A DNA stretch of 64,000 nt from Flavobacteriales bacterium UBA4466 (GCA_905182335.1 CAJJBE010000007.1:19842-83841); one strand, 5' to 3'. Positions 36,355 through 47,115 are shown, counted from the stretch's first letter. The notes: generated by a model from the letters alone, not told the origin. Made by a program: numbers and translations.

Positions 36355-38067
36355 ATGAGCACAATCGAACTTTCAGATCAAGAGAATCAACGAAGAGAAA
36401 AGTTGATAAAACTGCGTGACTTAGGTATAAACCCATACCCTGCAGCATTATACCCAGTAACAGACTATTCGACTGCTATAAAACAGGATTTTCAAGAAGG
36501 GAAAGAAGTTTGTATTGCAGGAAGAATGATGTCTCAGCGCGATATGGGGAAAGCTTCATTCGCTGAAATTCAGGATTCAAAAGGAAGAATTCAAGTTTAC
36601 GTTAATCGCGATGAAATTTGTCCTGGAGAAGATAAAACACATTACAATACTGTTTTTAAAAAACTATTAGATTTAGGCGATTTCATAGGAATTAAAGGAA
36701 CTGTTTTTAAAACAAAAGTAGGTGAGACGTCAATTAAAGTGAGTGACCTCATATTATTAAGTAAAGCACTTAAGCCATTACCACTTCCAAAAACAGATGC
36801 GGAAGGTAACGTGCATGATGCATTCACTGACCCTGAAATGCGCTATAGACAGCGTTATGCTGATTTGGTTGTAAACCCTCATGTAAAAGAGGTGTTTATT
36901 AAACGGTCAAAACTAATACACGCTATGCGTTCTTTCTTTGTAGAGAAAGGGTACTATGAAGTAGAAACACCAATATTACAGCCAATTCCTGGAGGAGCTG
37001 CTGCTCGTCCATTTATAACACATCATAATTCATTGGATGTACCAATGTATTTAAGGATTGCTTGTGAATTGTATTTAAAAAAGGCCTTAATTGGTGGTTT
37101 TGATGGAGTTTTTGAATTTGCAAAAACATTCAGGAATGAAGGAATGGACAGGACTCATAATCCTGAATTTTCTATGATGGAAATTTATGTAGCTTATAAA
37201 GACTACAACTGGATGATGAATTTTACAGAGAGCCTTTTAGAATATTGTGCAATTGCTGTAAATGAAAATACAGAAGCAACTTTTGGTAATCATAAAATCA
37301 ATTTTAAGGCCCCTTACAAAAGAGTAACAATGCGCCAAGCAATTCTTGAATTTACAGCTTTTGATATTAAGAATAAATCTGAAGACGAACTGCGTAGTTG
37401 GTGCCTTAATAATGGGATCTCGGCTGATGAAACAATGGGTAAAGGGAAGCTAATAGATGAAATATTTGGTGAGCATTGCGAAGGGAATTATATTCAACCA
37501 ACATTTATTACTGATTATCCGAAAGAAATGTCTCCGCTTTGCAAGGAACATAGAGATGATCCGAGTTTAACAGAACGTTTCGAGTTAATTATTTGTGGCA
37601 AAGAGCTAGCTAACGCATACTCAGAATTAAATGATCCTATTGATCAAAAAGAACGTTTTGAAGAGCAAATAAAATTAGCAGCTAAAGGAGATGACGAAGC
37701 TGGAGAATTTATTGATTACGACTTTTTAAGATCTTTAGAGTATGGAATGCCTCCTACATCTGGATTAGGGATTGGTATTGATCGCTTAATTATGTTTTTG
37801 ACCAATAACCAATCTATACAAGAGGTTGTTTTATTTCCTCAAATGAAACCCGAGATTTTTGGTAAACAAGGTCCTGATTTATCTAAAAATGAAACATTAA
37901 TTTTTGATCTTCTTTCAAAAGAAAAATCCATGGAATTAAACCGTCTAAAAGAAGCGACAGGTCTATCTAACAAGCAATGGGATAAAGGAGTTAAGAGCCT
38001 TGGGAAGCATGGACTAACAAAAGTTACAAAAACAGATGATTTACTAATAATCAAAATTGTAGAATAA
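36355..38067 (+). CDS. lysS: Lysyl-tRNA synthetase, class II
   Basis: Charges tRNA-Lys. An N-terminal OB-fold anticodon-binding domain (about 55-150, ICIAGRMMSQRDMGKASFAE-type) precedes the class II core with motif 1 (near GYYEVETPILQPIPGGA), motif 2 (FRNEGMDRTHNPEFSMMEIY) and motif 3 (GLGIGIDRLIMFLT). At 570 residues it is about 65 longer than the E. coli enzyme. The extra C-terminal part (LSKEKSMELNRLKEATGL ... KTDDLLIIKIVE) looks like a small winged-helix domain, which as I recall is usual for Bacteroidota LysS. Monocistronic with its own promoter. Confidence 0.97.
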   Translation: MSTIELSDQENQRREKLIKLRDLGINPYPAALYPVTDYSTAIKQDFQEGKEVCIAGRMMSQRDMGKASFAEIQDSKGRIQVYVNRDEICPGEDKTHYNTVFKKLLDLGDFIGIKGTVFKTKVGETSIKVSDLILLSKALKPLPLPKTDAEGNVHDAFTDPEMRYRQRYADLVVNPHVKEVFIKRSKLIHAMRSFFVEKGYYEVETPILQPIPGGAAARPFITHHNSLDVPMYLRIACELYLKKALIGGFDGVFEFAKTFRNEGMDRTHNPEFSMMEIYVAYKDYNWMMNFTESLLEYCAIAVNENTEATFGNHKINFKAPYKRVTMRQAILEFTAFDIKNKSEDELRSWCLNNGISADETMGKGKLIDEIFGEHCEGNYIQPTFITDYPKEMSPLCKEHRDDPSLTERFELIICGKELANAYSELNDPIDQKERFEEQIKLAAKGDDEAGEFIDYDFLRSLEYGMPPTSGLGIGIDRLIMFLTNNQSIQEVVLFPQMKPEIFGKQGPDLSKNETLIFDLLSKEKSMELNRLKEATGLSNKQWDKGVKSLGKHGLTKVTKTDDLLIIKIVE

Positions 38068-38069
38068 CT

Positions 38070-38092
38070 AATTCAGAAAAAGCACCTGAATT
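38070..38092. terminator. Weak hairpin between convergent lysS and lipoprotein gene
   Basis: AATTCAG (38070-38076) pairs with CTGAATT (38086-38092) around a 9-nt loop, followed by CTTATT. A 7-bp, AT-rich stem, so only a possible terminator. Confidence 0.35.
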
Positions 38093-38093
38093 C

Positions 38094-38492
38094 TTATTCA
38101 ATAAAATCTTCATTCGTAATAGTGAAAGTGCATAAATGCACTGTATTTCTTTTACCACTAATTGATTCATCCCATCTATATTCGTCTCTAAAATCTCCGA
38201 TAAAAGAATATGAGGGAGCTGAGTTTACTGAAATAAAAACCGTATCAAAACTTGAAATAGAACAAGGAATATTTGGAAGTTCAGAGGGATGATTGCCAAG
38301 CTTTTCAAACAACACAATATAAAAAGATTCATTAGGAGCCAAGTAAAATAATGAATCTGGTGGACAACAATAATTATTATAATTTATAACTAGGCTAAAG
38401 TCTGAATTATTTATGATTAGTTTTCTCGATGAGTGAGTTGTTTCACAAGAAATAAAAAACAGCCCAATTATAATAGTAAATACGTTTTTCAT
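38094..38492 (-). CDS. Small predicted lipoprotein, 132 aa
   Basis: A lipoprotein signal (IIIGLFFISC, Cys at about 16) is followed by a beta-rich chain with a CCPPDSLFYLAPNES motif and no known domain. Alone between lysS (convergent) and the large gene upstream (221 bp). Function unknown. Confidence 0.65.
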   Translation of the reverse strand: MKNVFTIIIGLFFISCETTHSSRKLIINNSDFSLVINYNNYCCPPDSLFYLAPNESFYIVLFEKLGNHPSELPNIPCSISSFDTVFISVNSAPSYSFIGDFRDEYRWDESISGKRNTVHLCTFTITNEDFIE

Positions 38493-38712
38493 AATTATGC
38501 CTTAAGTTATTACACTAGATACTAGCGAAATTAATCTGATTATATTATAAAGCAAAGATCAAGATAATTTGATTTTCATCTAAATTGAGCCATATGTCTA
38601 CATGCCTTAATATTAAGTAGGGAATAAGCGCGTTACGTTTATTCCCTATTAATTAATTCTATCTCGAGATAGTACAAAACATGCTTTTAAAAAAGCATCA
38701 CTAGTTAAAGGC

Positions 38713-41700
38713 TTAAATCTTTACCACTTTAAAATGTTTTTCAAAGGAATTGTTAGAGCACTTTATAAAATAAGTTCCAGGAACAGAGCCCTTTAAAGAC
38801 ACTTTAGTTTTACCGCTTCCATCCTTTGAAATTGATCCCATTTGAATCGTTCTGCCCAAATTATCATAAATCTCGATATTTATGGATTCCGATAAAGTAG
38901 AAATCGATTTGATTTCTATGATAAAGTCGTTCTTAGTTGGATTTGGATAAACAAGAATTTCTGCTAACATTAATTCATTAATCCCTAATGATGGTGTAAC
39001 TTCAATAGGAACTCCTTCTTCATAGGAACAAATGTTTGATTCATCTTGGACAACGATGTTATAAGGACCAACAGGTAGACCAGTGAAAGTGTTTGTTGAA
39101 AAATAGCTTTGCCCTCCATCAATACTATACATATATGGCCCCTGTCCCGAACTTGGAGTGATTTCAATAGAACCATTTGTTTGAACAACAGAAGAAGCGT
39201 TAATCGCAATTATATCCGCAGAAGTAAATTCACAAGCTTCAATAGTAATAATTTCTTCATATGAGCAATCTCCAGTAGCTCCTAAAACAATTACAAAGTA
39301 GTCCCCTGGAGCTAAGTTGTCAAAATTATTGGTGTCTACATATGTTTGTCCCCCATCAATACTATATTGAAATGGATTCAATCCAGCACTCGTATATATG
39401 CTAAGAGCTCCATCATTGGTAGAAGTTGATGTCGCATGCGTTACGTTTACAGAAGCCGCAATATCACAGCCTGTCCCATCAGGACAAAAGACCTCCAATG
39501 CTTTATCGCCAAAATCACCATCATTTGTAACAATAGTCTGACCTGATGAATTATCAACTAGAAAAGCATATTGATTTCCAGGGCTGTCAAAAATTCCATC
39601 TCCGTATGTATCATAAACTATAAGTGAATAGCAGGATGAATAATCTAAGCAAATTTCTTCAGAAATAATATCATAATCATTATTATCAGATAAATCACCA
39701 CTTGCAATAACTTCATTTCCATCATATACTTCCCAAGAAGTTTCTTCAGGCCAATTATCTGCGTTAATAGTAAGAGTTACAATATCGTATTCTGAATTTA
39801 AATTTGTAATTGTAGATGCCGAATTATTAGTTAAATCTTCATCTAATTGATTATTTACAGTTAATAGATTCAGTGTAATGTTATTATTGGACGGTTGTAG
39901 GGTGGGGTTAATATTTATTGCTAACGTACTTTGATCTAGGTAAGGTATGTCAACCGAGGCATTAATAACATCTACTGCTGTGCCATTAACAAATACTTGA
40001 ATAGATACATCAGTGATCGTAGCTTCTCCTTGGTTAGTTATAATCACGTTACCTTGAACTAGATCATCACAAACCACATTTAGTTCCTCAATTGAAATCG
40101 CTCCATCAAATTCATGAACCTTACTTATTACAACGTTTAATGTATCGTTATTTCCGTATTCATCACCTATATGGTTTACAATAACCGTGATTTCATAGTC
40201 GCCGATATTAGAAAAGTCTTGTGGTGTAGAGAATTGAAAGTCAGCTTCTTGAAAAGGCTCAATCGCTTGAGGGACCGAAATTGTTTCTACGGATTGTCCA
40301 TCTAAGAGAAGTTCGATACTAAAGTTACTCATCTCGTTTAATCCCTGATTTGCAATTGTTGCGGTTACAAATTCGTTACTCCCTAAGCTTGAAGATGATT
40401 GAGGCTCAATGGCTGTAACCCCTAAGTCGTAATCACCGTTAATATCTGACCAAAAGGACACCCATGGTCTCGCTTGTTTAATCACTAATTGATCTTGGGC
40501 GGTTACTTTATACTCGATATCCATCCCAAAACCTTCTGCCCCAACAACATCATAAAGAATTTCAAATTCATCATGGATAACAGAAAGATACTCTCTCATC
40601 TGGTCGAGATATTGCACATCCATTACAAGCTCTCCTGCATTGACTAAATTTGAGAGATTCAATACAAGATATCCTCCTGCCTGTGTAGGATCTTCATACA
40701 ACAGGATTTCTTCTGGAACTGAGTTTGGGTCAGGGTTTGTAATCAAAGATTCTCCTACTTGAGTGTTTAAATAAAATGTGCCTTCCGTATCGTAAATAGG
40801 GTCAATACTGATACCTACACCATTTGATTGTTCCTCTTCGAAATTCGGGTGGCAAAGTAGCCCCATAGCAGCCATAAAGTGATCGACACGATAAAAATCT
40901 CTTTCTTCATAGGCCCTAAAGTTCCACATACTGGCATACACCTGTTTGATTGATTTAGAGATATGTCCTTCATCTAAGTGTTGCGTTTTCGATGTATACA
41001 AACCAGCACCACTAAATCCAGGTAAATCTTCATTATTCGTGCTTGATCGGCACCTAACTGCTGTTCCCGGAGGAAAATCATCATGCATCGTTTGTAAATC
41101 ATCCATGATCCATTGCGGCATTGGTGCATCCTTAATATCTCTTCTAAAATCTTTCAGCCGCTCAGTTCGAAAGTTTATATCATTCTGAAAAGAAGGATTA
41201 TCGATCATGACCTGCGCCTCCTCATAAAAATTATTAAAAAGCATAAACTCATGGTAGTAGTAAAATGGAATACCAAATCCATCTGGGATCGTTCCCTCTG
41301 GAAAACCAAATGTTCTCATTGTTGAAACATTGGAACACTTTGCTCCAAAGGCAGTAGACATTGAAAATTGAATTGAATCTAATGGTTTGATTTCGGTAAT
41401 ACTCAAATCTCGAATAGGGATTTGAGGTTCTGTTGGCCTAAGATCTTCATACCAATCATTAACTTCAGTTAAAGTGGCTTCTCGTATTTGAAATGTCTCA
41501 TTTTCAACTTTAAAATAAATATAGCCATTTAATAGGCTTGAAATTGAATCAATAGACAAAGGATCAGCAATATATGCATTTGGAACATTATCCTGAATGG
41601 CCCTTAAATTCACGTGTGACAATGGTGTTTGTACTACAGAGGTCATAATTCCCCCTACTCTAGGTAACGAATTTGGCAATGCGTCATAAAGAACAATATC

Positions 41701-42651
41701 TCTACTGCCAGGAGTTTCATTAAGATCTGTCATGTGCTTAAAATAGCCATAACCTTCTGCTTCATGAAAAGGGATATAGTTTACTTCGGCAAAAACATCC
41801 GATTCTAAAACAACATCAAATCTAGCTCCAACAAAGTCTGAAGCGTAATTATTAAGGTAATCATTTTCATCACTAGCACCTATAAAGTGATTCATGTTAT
41901 TTTGAAGAAATGGCATATTAGCTATTAATAACTCATATGTTCTTTGAGAAGCTTCAAAATCATAAGCATTTCCAAAAGAGTAATTGAATGAATAAGTGCC
42001 AATAACGCCATCTGGAGTAATGGTATTAGGATTAAACACAATTTCTCCTGATCCATCATCTCCTGTTACGCTTGCGTTAATTGCATTCCAAAAGTTTCCA
42101 TGAATGATATGTGTATTACTATTAATAAAATAAATTTTTGGTTCAGGAGTATCTCTATCTAATATTCCAAACTTAACATATAGCTGATCATCAAGGAATG
42201 GAGCCCAACCAACATTCTGTACGGTTGCCAAATCCTGAAAGGTTTGAGCATCTGGTATTGAGGTTGAACCATCGATAAAATCAATAGGGTCGGCATTGTT
42301 TATAGGGGCGTCAGTGGGCATGTTGTTAAACTCTGTAATATCGTCGATCCCATCACCGTCGTAATCATCAGGATTTGAAACATCATGTTCCGTGATAGTA
42401 TAATTCCCTAAGGGATATGCTGCTGAAGGCTCAGAAATGACCATAGTTCCATTGACTCCCATAGTCATAGAAACTGCCCAATTGTAAGTTGGACTATGAT
42501 CCGCATGAAGAATATAATATTTCCCTAATTGCGCTTGAATAGACAATTGTACTTGCCCAGAATTATTTACTGAGTAATTATCTATAGTTACTTGAGCGTA
42601 AGAAAAAATGTGTATAGAAACAGCACAAAGGAGTACTAAAAAATATTTCAT
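38713..42651 (-). CDS. Secreted T9SS protein with PEP-synthase-like (phosphohistidine + PEP/pyruvate-binding) domains, 1312 aa
   Basis: Signal peptide (1-19), a beta domain, and a calcium-binding-like DYDGDGIDD (97-105). A PEP-utilising mobile (swivelling) domain around H346 follows (GGIMTSVVQTPLSHVNLRA), then a PEP/pyruvate-binding ATP-grasp-like domain (about 425-735). In the latter, AVRCRSSTNNEDLPGFSGAG (531-), NGVGISIDP and EYKVTAQDQLVIKQARPW match the nucleotide-binding signature of PPDK/PEP synthase. Next come CARDB-like beta domains (about 745-1060), two SprB-like units (SINGGQ/YSIDGGQxY, about 1060-1215), and a T9SS sorting domain (about 1228-1312, VYPNPTKNDFIIEI). In PPDK the order is ATP-grasp first, then His domain; here it is reversed. 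A phosphotransferase fold outside the cell is unexpected. Activity is not proven; the fold call is from motifs. Confidence 0.8.
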   Translation of the reverse strand: MKYFLVLLCAVSIHIFSYAQVTIDNYSVNNSGQVQLSIQAQLGKYYILHADHSPTYNWAVSMTMGVNGTMVISEPSAAYPLGNYTITEHDVSNPDDYDGDGIDDITEFNNMPTDAPINNADPIDFIDGSTSIPDAQTFQDLATVQNVGWAPFLDDQLYVKFGILDRDTPEPKIYFINSNTHIIHGNFWNAINASVTGDDGSGEIVFNPNTITPDGVIGTYSFNYSFGNAYDFEASQRTYELLIANMPFLQNNMNHFIGASDENDYLNNYASDFVGARFDVVLESDVFAEVNYIPFHEAEGYGYFKHMTDLNETPGSRDIVLYDALPNSLPRVGGIMTSVVQTPLSHVNLRAIQDNVPNAYIADPLSIDSISSLLNGYIYFKVENETFQIREATLTEVNDWYEDLRPTEPQIPIRDLSITEIKPLDSIQFSMSTAFGAKCSNVSTMRTFGFPEGTIPDGFGIPFYYYHEFMLFNNFYEEAQVMIDNPSFQNDINFRTERLKDFRRDIKDAPMPQWIMDDLQTMHDDFPPGTAVRCRSSTNNEDLPGFSGAGLYTSKTQHLDEGHISKSIKQVYASMWNFRAYEERDFYRVDHFMAAMGLLCHPNFEEEQSNGVGISIDPIYDTEGTFYLNTQVGESLITNPDPNSVPEEILLYEDPTQAGGYLVLNLSNLVNAGELVMDVQYLDQMREYLSVIHDEFEILYDVVGAEGFGMDIEYKVTAQDQLVIKQARPWVSFWSDINGDYDLGVTAIEPQSSSSLGSNEFVTATIANQGLNEMSNFSIELLLDGQSVETISVPQAIEPFQEADFQFSTPQDFSNIGDYEITVIVNHIGDEYGNNDTLNVVISKVHEFDGAISIEELNVVCDDLVQGNVIITNQGEATITDVSIQVFVNGTAVDVINASVDIPYLDQSTLAININPTLQPSNNNITLNLLTVNNQLDEDLTNNSASTITNLNSEYDIVTLTINADNWPEETSWEVYDGNEVIASGDLSDNNDYDIISEEICLDYSSCYSLIVYDTYGDGIFDSPGNQYAFLVDNSSGQTIVTNDGDFGDKALEVFCPDGTGCDIAASVNVTHATSTSTNDGALSIYTSAGLNPFQYSIDGGQTYVDTNNFDNLAPGDYFVIVLGATGDCSYEEIITIEACEFTSADIIAINASSVVQTNGSIEITPSSGQGPYMYSIDGGQSYFSTNTFTGLPVGPYNIVVQDESNICSYEEGVPIEVTPSLGINELMLAEILVYPNPTKNDFIIEIKSISTLSESINIEIYDNLGRTIQMGSISKDGSGKTKVSLKGSVPGTYFIKCSNNSFEKHFKVVKI

Positions 42652-42880
42652 ATTCGTTATAATTGTTTAATTGTGTACGACAAGATACAAATGTTTATCT
42701 TAAGTTTTTAGTTATCTTGATTAAGCATCTTGACTTTTGCCGTACAAGCAATGTCGATTAGTAAATTATGTTCTAACAGCTTAACGGAGAGCATCTAAAT
42801 TGGTTGCCTAAGTTTGTATTAATTTACTGCTCTCAAAGTAATAAGCCGTTATTCGGTATAACTTATCTTATGAGGCTATA

Positions 42881-43417
42881 CTATTCATATGATTTAGAGT
42901 AAGTGATGCAATTAAAATCCATGTGATGTAAATGAAGCCGCTTTTTATTTTTATAAATGGATATCTGATACACTCGGTCATAAATATCTAGACCAAACTC
43001 GCCAATTTCTTCACCAACTAAAAGACCTGCTAAAACCCCTGTTGTATTACTATGACCAACAACAAGTGCGTTTTGTTTAGAATCGATTAATAATTTTGAA
43101 AAGTCTGAAAGTTCGTCAGGGTTATACTCCGTTATTCGCATGTCTTTGGAAGTAGCTGTAGGTAAAGCTGTCTTTTTGGTTCGTTTATAATTCGTACTGT
43201 ATATAACCTCAAGTGGTACATCGCTCAGGAAATGACTTAGACTCTCTGATCTTTGCTTTCCACATTGCGTAAGTACAGGGTCTAAGTAATTATCAGACCC
43301 TACTTCTTTTTCTGAGTGCCTGACCAAATATACGGTAAAGAATTCGCTACTTTTTGCTATCCGGCAAGACTGAAGCCCTAATATTATTAAAAGTATTGTA
43401 AGATATTTTTTCGTCAT
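42881..43417 (-). CDS. Histidine-phosphatase-family lipoprotein
   Basis: A lipoprotein signal (LLIILGLQSC, Cys about 18) precedes a phosphoglycerate-mutase-fold domain. The phospho-acceptor His is in VYLVRHSEKE, where the usual RHG reads RHS. YSTNYKRTKKTA and the second catalytic His in VVGHSNTTG follow. The family removes phosphate from varied small molecules or proteins; here it would act in the periplasm or at the outer membrane. 178 residues is normal. Monocistronic. Confidence 0.85.
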   Translation of the reverse strand: MTKKYLTILLIILGLQSCRIAKSSEFFTVYLVRHSEKEVGSDNYLDPVLTQCGKQRSESLSHFLSDVPLEVIYSTNYKRTKKTALPTATSKDMRITEYNPDELSDFSKLLIDSKQNALVVGHSNTTGVLAGLLVGEEIGEFGLDIYDRVYQISIYKNKKRLHLHHMDFNCITYSKSYE

Positions 43418-43523
43418 TCTATAGTATTTTTATGTTATTCTATTATTGCTAACGCAGTTATTGTTTCTTTTTAAGTGTGAGCATGTTCTATGTTTAGATA
43501 AACCACTCCTTTTAAAGATTAAA

Positions 43524-44177
43524 TTAATAAAAATAATTAACGCTAAAAGTAATTATAAACCCTGTCAACCATCCAACTAAAAGCTCTTGCATGGTATGCT
43601 TTTGAAGGTAGCTTCGAGCAGCCATCACAACTCCTGATAATAATATTGCTGCGATTAACATCCCGACTCCAAATTTCATGTTAACACTTGTGTACGCTAG
43701 AATAAACCCTGCCAATATACCAACTCCTGCAGCGTGGATACTTACCTTTTTCCACTGATTTAGTAGAACAAAAAATCCAGTAACAGCTGCTCCTGATAAA
43801 GGCAAAGCATAAATAAACTTAGGAAGGCTTGCTGCACTTGCAGTATAAATGAGCATGAAATAAAGACCTATGCAGTAAATGAACATAATAATAATAGGCA
43901 CATTTCGCTCCTGCCTTGTTTCCATTTCTAAGGAAATAATGACTCCGTTTCGCTTTAATAAAACGAATGAAAATCCTGGAGCAACTACACAAAAAATGAC
44001 AAACATATAAAGCAGCGCCTTCTTAACTTCAACCTGCAATAGGTAAATACAATCTTGGCACTCTAGTCCATAAAATTGTTGTTCCACAGCCGGAACATAC
44101 ATAACTATCAACAATGCATAAACAGGTGTTAATAGGGGCATGAAAACCCATGATATGATCTCTGCAAACAGTTTCAT
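43524..44177 (-). CDS. PAP2-like integral membrane protein, 217 aa
   Basis: Six hydrophobic helices. The C-terminal half has traces of the PAP2 phosphatase motifs: KKVSIHAAGVGILAG in the place of the SGH motif, and ARSYLQKHTMQELLVGWLTG in the place of R-x5-H-x3-D. The last Asp appears replaced by Glu, so catalysis is uncertain. Lipid phosphatase or undecaprenyl-PP phosphatase are the family's usual roles. The ATG overlaps the last base of the rpoN stop (TAATG), so it is translationally coupled to rpoN. Confidence 0.65.
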   Translation of the reverse strand: MKLFAEIISWVFMPLLTPVYALLIVMYVPAVEQQFYGLECQDCIYLLQVEVKKALLYMFVIFCVVAPGFSFVLLKRNGVIISLEMETRQERNVPIIIMFIYCIGLYFMLIYTASAASLPKFIYALPLSGAAVTGFFVLLNQWKKVSIHAAGVGILAGFILAYTSVNMKFGVGMLIAAILLSGVVMAARSYLQKHTMQELLVGWLTGFIITFSVNYFY

Positions 44178-45622
44178 TATAATTCCTTTCTCAAACGAGC
44201 GACAGGAATGTTTAGTTGCTCTCGGTATTTAGCAACCGTCCTTCGTGCTATATTGTATCCTTTATCTTTCAATAGACTTGCTAACTTCTCGTCTGTTAAA
44301 GGTTTTCGCTTTTCTTCATTGTCAATCGCTTCAGAAAGAATTTTCTTTACTTCACGTGTAGAAACCTCTTCTCCAGAATCTGTAGAAAGTGATTCTGAAA
44401 AAAAATACTTTAATGAAAAAATTCCCGAACTTGTTTGAACATATTTACTGTTTGCAACACGTGAAACCGTAGAGATGTCCATTTCAACAATCTCAGCAAT
44501 ATCTTTCAGAATCATTGGGCGCAACTGTGTTTCATCACCAGATAAAAAATAGGCTTTCTGGTAATTCATAATTGCAGTCATTGTCATAAATAAGGTGTTC
44601 TGACGTTGTCTAATTGCATCAATAAACCATTTCGCACCATCCAGTTTTTGCCTCACAAAAGTAAATGCTTCCTTGTCTGATTTTGATGCTTTAGCACCTT
44701 CAGCATAGGTTCTAAGCATGTTCTTATACTGATTACTAACTTTCAATTCCGGAGCATTTCTACCATTGATTGTCAACTGTAGCTGGCCTTCATTCTCAGT
44801 GATTGAAAAATCAGGGATAATCTGCTGATAATTCCCCCTAGACTCTTTCATAGATCCGCCCGGTTTAGGGTTAAGCTTAACGATCTCTTCGATGGCTTCT
44901 TTCAAATCTTCATCTGAAATCTCCAGCTTTTTAATAATCTTTTGATAGTGTTTCTTTGTAAACTCTGAGAAATGCTCTTCTAATATTTTCTTAGCAGTAT
45001 ACCGTGTAATATTTCCATCTTGTTTACGATTTATTTGCAATAAAAGGCATTCTCTTAAATCGCGTGCTCCTATTCCAGCAGGATCTAATTCTTGAATTAT
45101 TTTCAATATCTTTTCAATCTCCGCTTCAGTAACTACTACATTTGCAGAGAAAGCTAAATCATCTACAAGAGCGTCCATTTCTCTATTTAAATATCCAGAC
45201 TCATCTAGATTACCAACAATTATCTCAGCAATTGTAAATTCTACATCATTTAAATCGAGTAAATGTATTTGTACGGTGATACGCTCTTGAAAAGACTGGT
45301 CACCAGACAGAGGAATAACCTTCTCTTCATCGTCTTTACTCGTATTGTTTACTTGTGTTTTATAATCTGCATCATCACTCAAATACTCATCGATATTGAA
45401 ATCTTCTTCATCTGAAGTTTCATCTTGATCAATATCTTCATTTTCATCAAAATCATCTTCATCCTTTTCCGCCCCTTCTTCAAGTGCTGGATTCTCTTCA
45501 ATTTCTTGTTTGATTCTTTGCTCCAATTCCATCGTAGGCACCTGCAACAATTTCATAAGTTGAATTTGCTGAGGAGAAAGTCGTTGCTCTAACTTTGTCG
45601 ATAAGAATTGTTTTAATGCCAT
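44177..45622 (-). CDS. rpoN: RNA polymerase sigma-54 factor
   Basis: Region I (1-50) has the Q/L-rich QRLSPQQIQLMKLLQVPTME and ends IEENPALEEG. An acidic region II (51-95) follows, then the core-binding domain (DLNDVEFTIAEIIVGNLDES, LDPAGIGARDLRECLLLQI). The HTH comes next (LKDIAEIVEMDISTVSRVAN), and the RpoN box ARRTVAKYRE is near the C-terminus. 481 residues is normal. Sigma-54 directs transcription from -24/-12 promoters together with AAA+ activators. No activator gene is present in this window. Confidence 0.96.
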   Translation of the reverse strand: MALKQFLSTKLEQRLSPQQIQLMKLLQVPTMELEQRIKQEIEENPALEEGAEKDEDDFDENEDIDQDETSDEEDFNIDEYLSDDADYKTQVNNTSKDDEEKVIPLSGDQSFQERITVQIHLLDLNDVEFTIAEIIVGNLDESGYLNREMDALVDDLAFSANVVVTEAEIEKILKIIQELDPAGIGARDLRECLLLQINRKQDGNITRYTAKKILEEHFSEFTKKHYQKIIKKLEISDEDLKEAIEEIVKLNPKPGGSMKESRGNYQQIIPDFSITENEGQLQLTINGRNAPELKVSNQYKNMLRTYAEGAKASKSDKEAFTFVRQKLDGAKWFIDAIRQRQNTLFMTMTAIMNYQKAYFLSGDETQLRPMILKDIAEIVEMDISTVSRVANSKYVQTSSGIFSLKYFFSESLSTDSGEEVSTREVKKILSEAIDNEEKRKPLTDEKLASLLKDKGYNIARRTVAKYREQLNIPVARLRKEL

Positions 45623-45675
45623 CTGAGTTCTGTTACTAGTAATTTAGTGCTTTTTTCCAAAATAATGCCGAGAAC

Positions 45676-47115
45676 CTAAAATTCTGCATTTTGTGGTGTT
45701 CTTGGAAAAGGAATAACGTCGCGAATATTTGTCATACCGGTAACGAACATAATCATGCGCTCGAACCCAAGTCCAAAACCAGCATGCGGAGCAGTACCAA
45801 ACTTACGTGTGTCCAGATACCATGCTAAATCTTCTTCTGGAATATTAAAGTCAGCCATTTTAGATTTTAAAAAATCTATACGCTCTTCACGTTGGGAACC
45901 ACCGACAATTTCACCAATACCAGGAAAAAGGACATCCATTGCAGCAACAGTTTTTCCGTCATCATTTTGACGCATATAAAACGCTTTAATTCCAGATGGG
46001 TAATCTGTTAAAATAACAGGGCACTTAAACTCTTTTTCTACTAAGTATCGCTCATGTTCACTTTGTAAATCAACACCCCACTCAACATCGTATTTAAATT
46101 TCTTTTTCTTAAACGGCTTTGAGTTTCTTAATACATCAATTGCTTCCGTATATGTCAATCGTTTAAACTCATTATTTACTACAAATTCTAAGCGCTCTTT
46201 AAGCGTTAACTCATTACGTTCATTTTGAGGTTTCGATTTTTGCTCGTTTATTTCCCGATCATTCAAGAACTGAAGATCATCTGCACAATTTGTCAGAACA
46301 TATTGTGATAAATATTTCAAGAAACTCTCCGTTAAATCCATATTATCCTTCAAATCGTTGAAAGCAACCTCTGGCTCAATCATCCAAAATTCAGCAAGGT
46401 GCCTTGAAGTATTTGAGTTCTCTGCTCTAAAAGTGGGGCCAAACGTATATACCTGACCCAATGCCATTGCTCCGAGTTCAGCTTCTAGTTGACCAGAAAC
46501 AGTTAAATTTACCGGCTTTCCGAAAAAATCTTGCTTATAGTCTATCGCTCCATCTTCAGTGATTGGGAGGTTCAAGGGATCAAGGTTCGTTACTTGAAAG
46601 ATCTCGCCTGCTCCCTCTGCATCAGAACCAGTTATAATCGGTGTGTGTAAACAATAGAATCCTTCATCATTAAAGAACTTATGAATTGCAAATGCAACCG
46701 CATGACGAATTCTAAAAACAGCTCCAAACGTATTTGTTCTGAAGCGTAAATGTGCTTGTTCACGAAGGAACTCTAAGCTATGTTTTTTAGGTTGCATTAC
46801 TGTTTTCTGAACCTCGTTCGGATTAGCATCACCTAAAATTTCAATCTTACTAACTTTTATCTCTATCGATTGCCCTGCTCCTTGGGACTCTACAACTTCA
46901 CCACTAACAGCAATTGCTGCAGCTGTAGATACTCTTTTCAATAACGCCTCATCAAAATTCTCAAAGTCAACTACCGCTTGAATATTTTTAATTGTAGAAC
47001 CATCATTTATTTGAATAAAGCGATTACTTCTGAATGCCCTTACCCAACCTTTTACAAGTACTGAATCTCCTGCTTTACCGGTTGCAAGAATGTCTATAAT
47101 TTTTTGTCTTTTCAT
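45676..47115 (-). CDS. asnS: Asparaginyl-tRNA synthetase, class II
   Basis: Charges tRNA-Asn. An N-terminal OB-fold ([20 protein letters not shown]) is followed by the class IIb core with [20 protein letters not shown], motif 2 [20 protein letters not shown] and motif 3 [15 protein letters not shown]. The serine/asparagine-type specificity is supported by overall match to AsnS and not AspS (no insertion domain). The frame continues upstream to 47148, but the ATG at 47115 ([16 protein letters not shown]) gives the usual start and 479 residues. Confidence 0.96.
   Translation of the reverse strand: MKRQKIIDILATGKAGDSVLVKGWVRAFRSNRFIQINDGSTIKNIQAVVDFENFDEALLKRVSTAAAIAVSGEVVESQGAGQSIEIKVSKIEILGDANPNEVQKTVMQPKKHSLEFLREQAHLRFRTNTFGAVFRIRHAVAFAIHKFFNDEGFYCLHTPIITGSDAEGAGEIFQVTNLDPLNLPITEDGAIDYKQDFFGKPVNLTVSGQLEAELGAMALGQVYTFGPTFRAENSNTSRHLAEFWMIEPEVAFNDLKDNMDLTESFLKYLSQYVLTNCADDLQFLNDREINEQKSKPQNERNELTLKERLEFVVNNEFKRLTYTEAIDVLRNSKPFKKKKFKYDVEWGVDLQSEHERYLVEKEFKCPVILTDYPSGIKAFYMRQNDDGKTVAAMDVLFPGIGEIVGGSQREERIDFLKSKMADFNIPEEDLAWYLDTRKFGTAPHAGFGLGFERMIMFVTGMTNIRDVIPFPRTPQNAEF

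Noticed and set aside
38713..42651. Cytoplasmic PEP synthase (ppsA) or pyruvate phosphate dikinase
   Set aside because: It has a signal peptide, beta-sandwich domains and a T9SS sorting domain, and the domain order is reversed.
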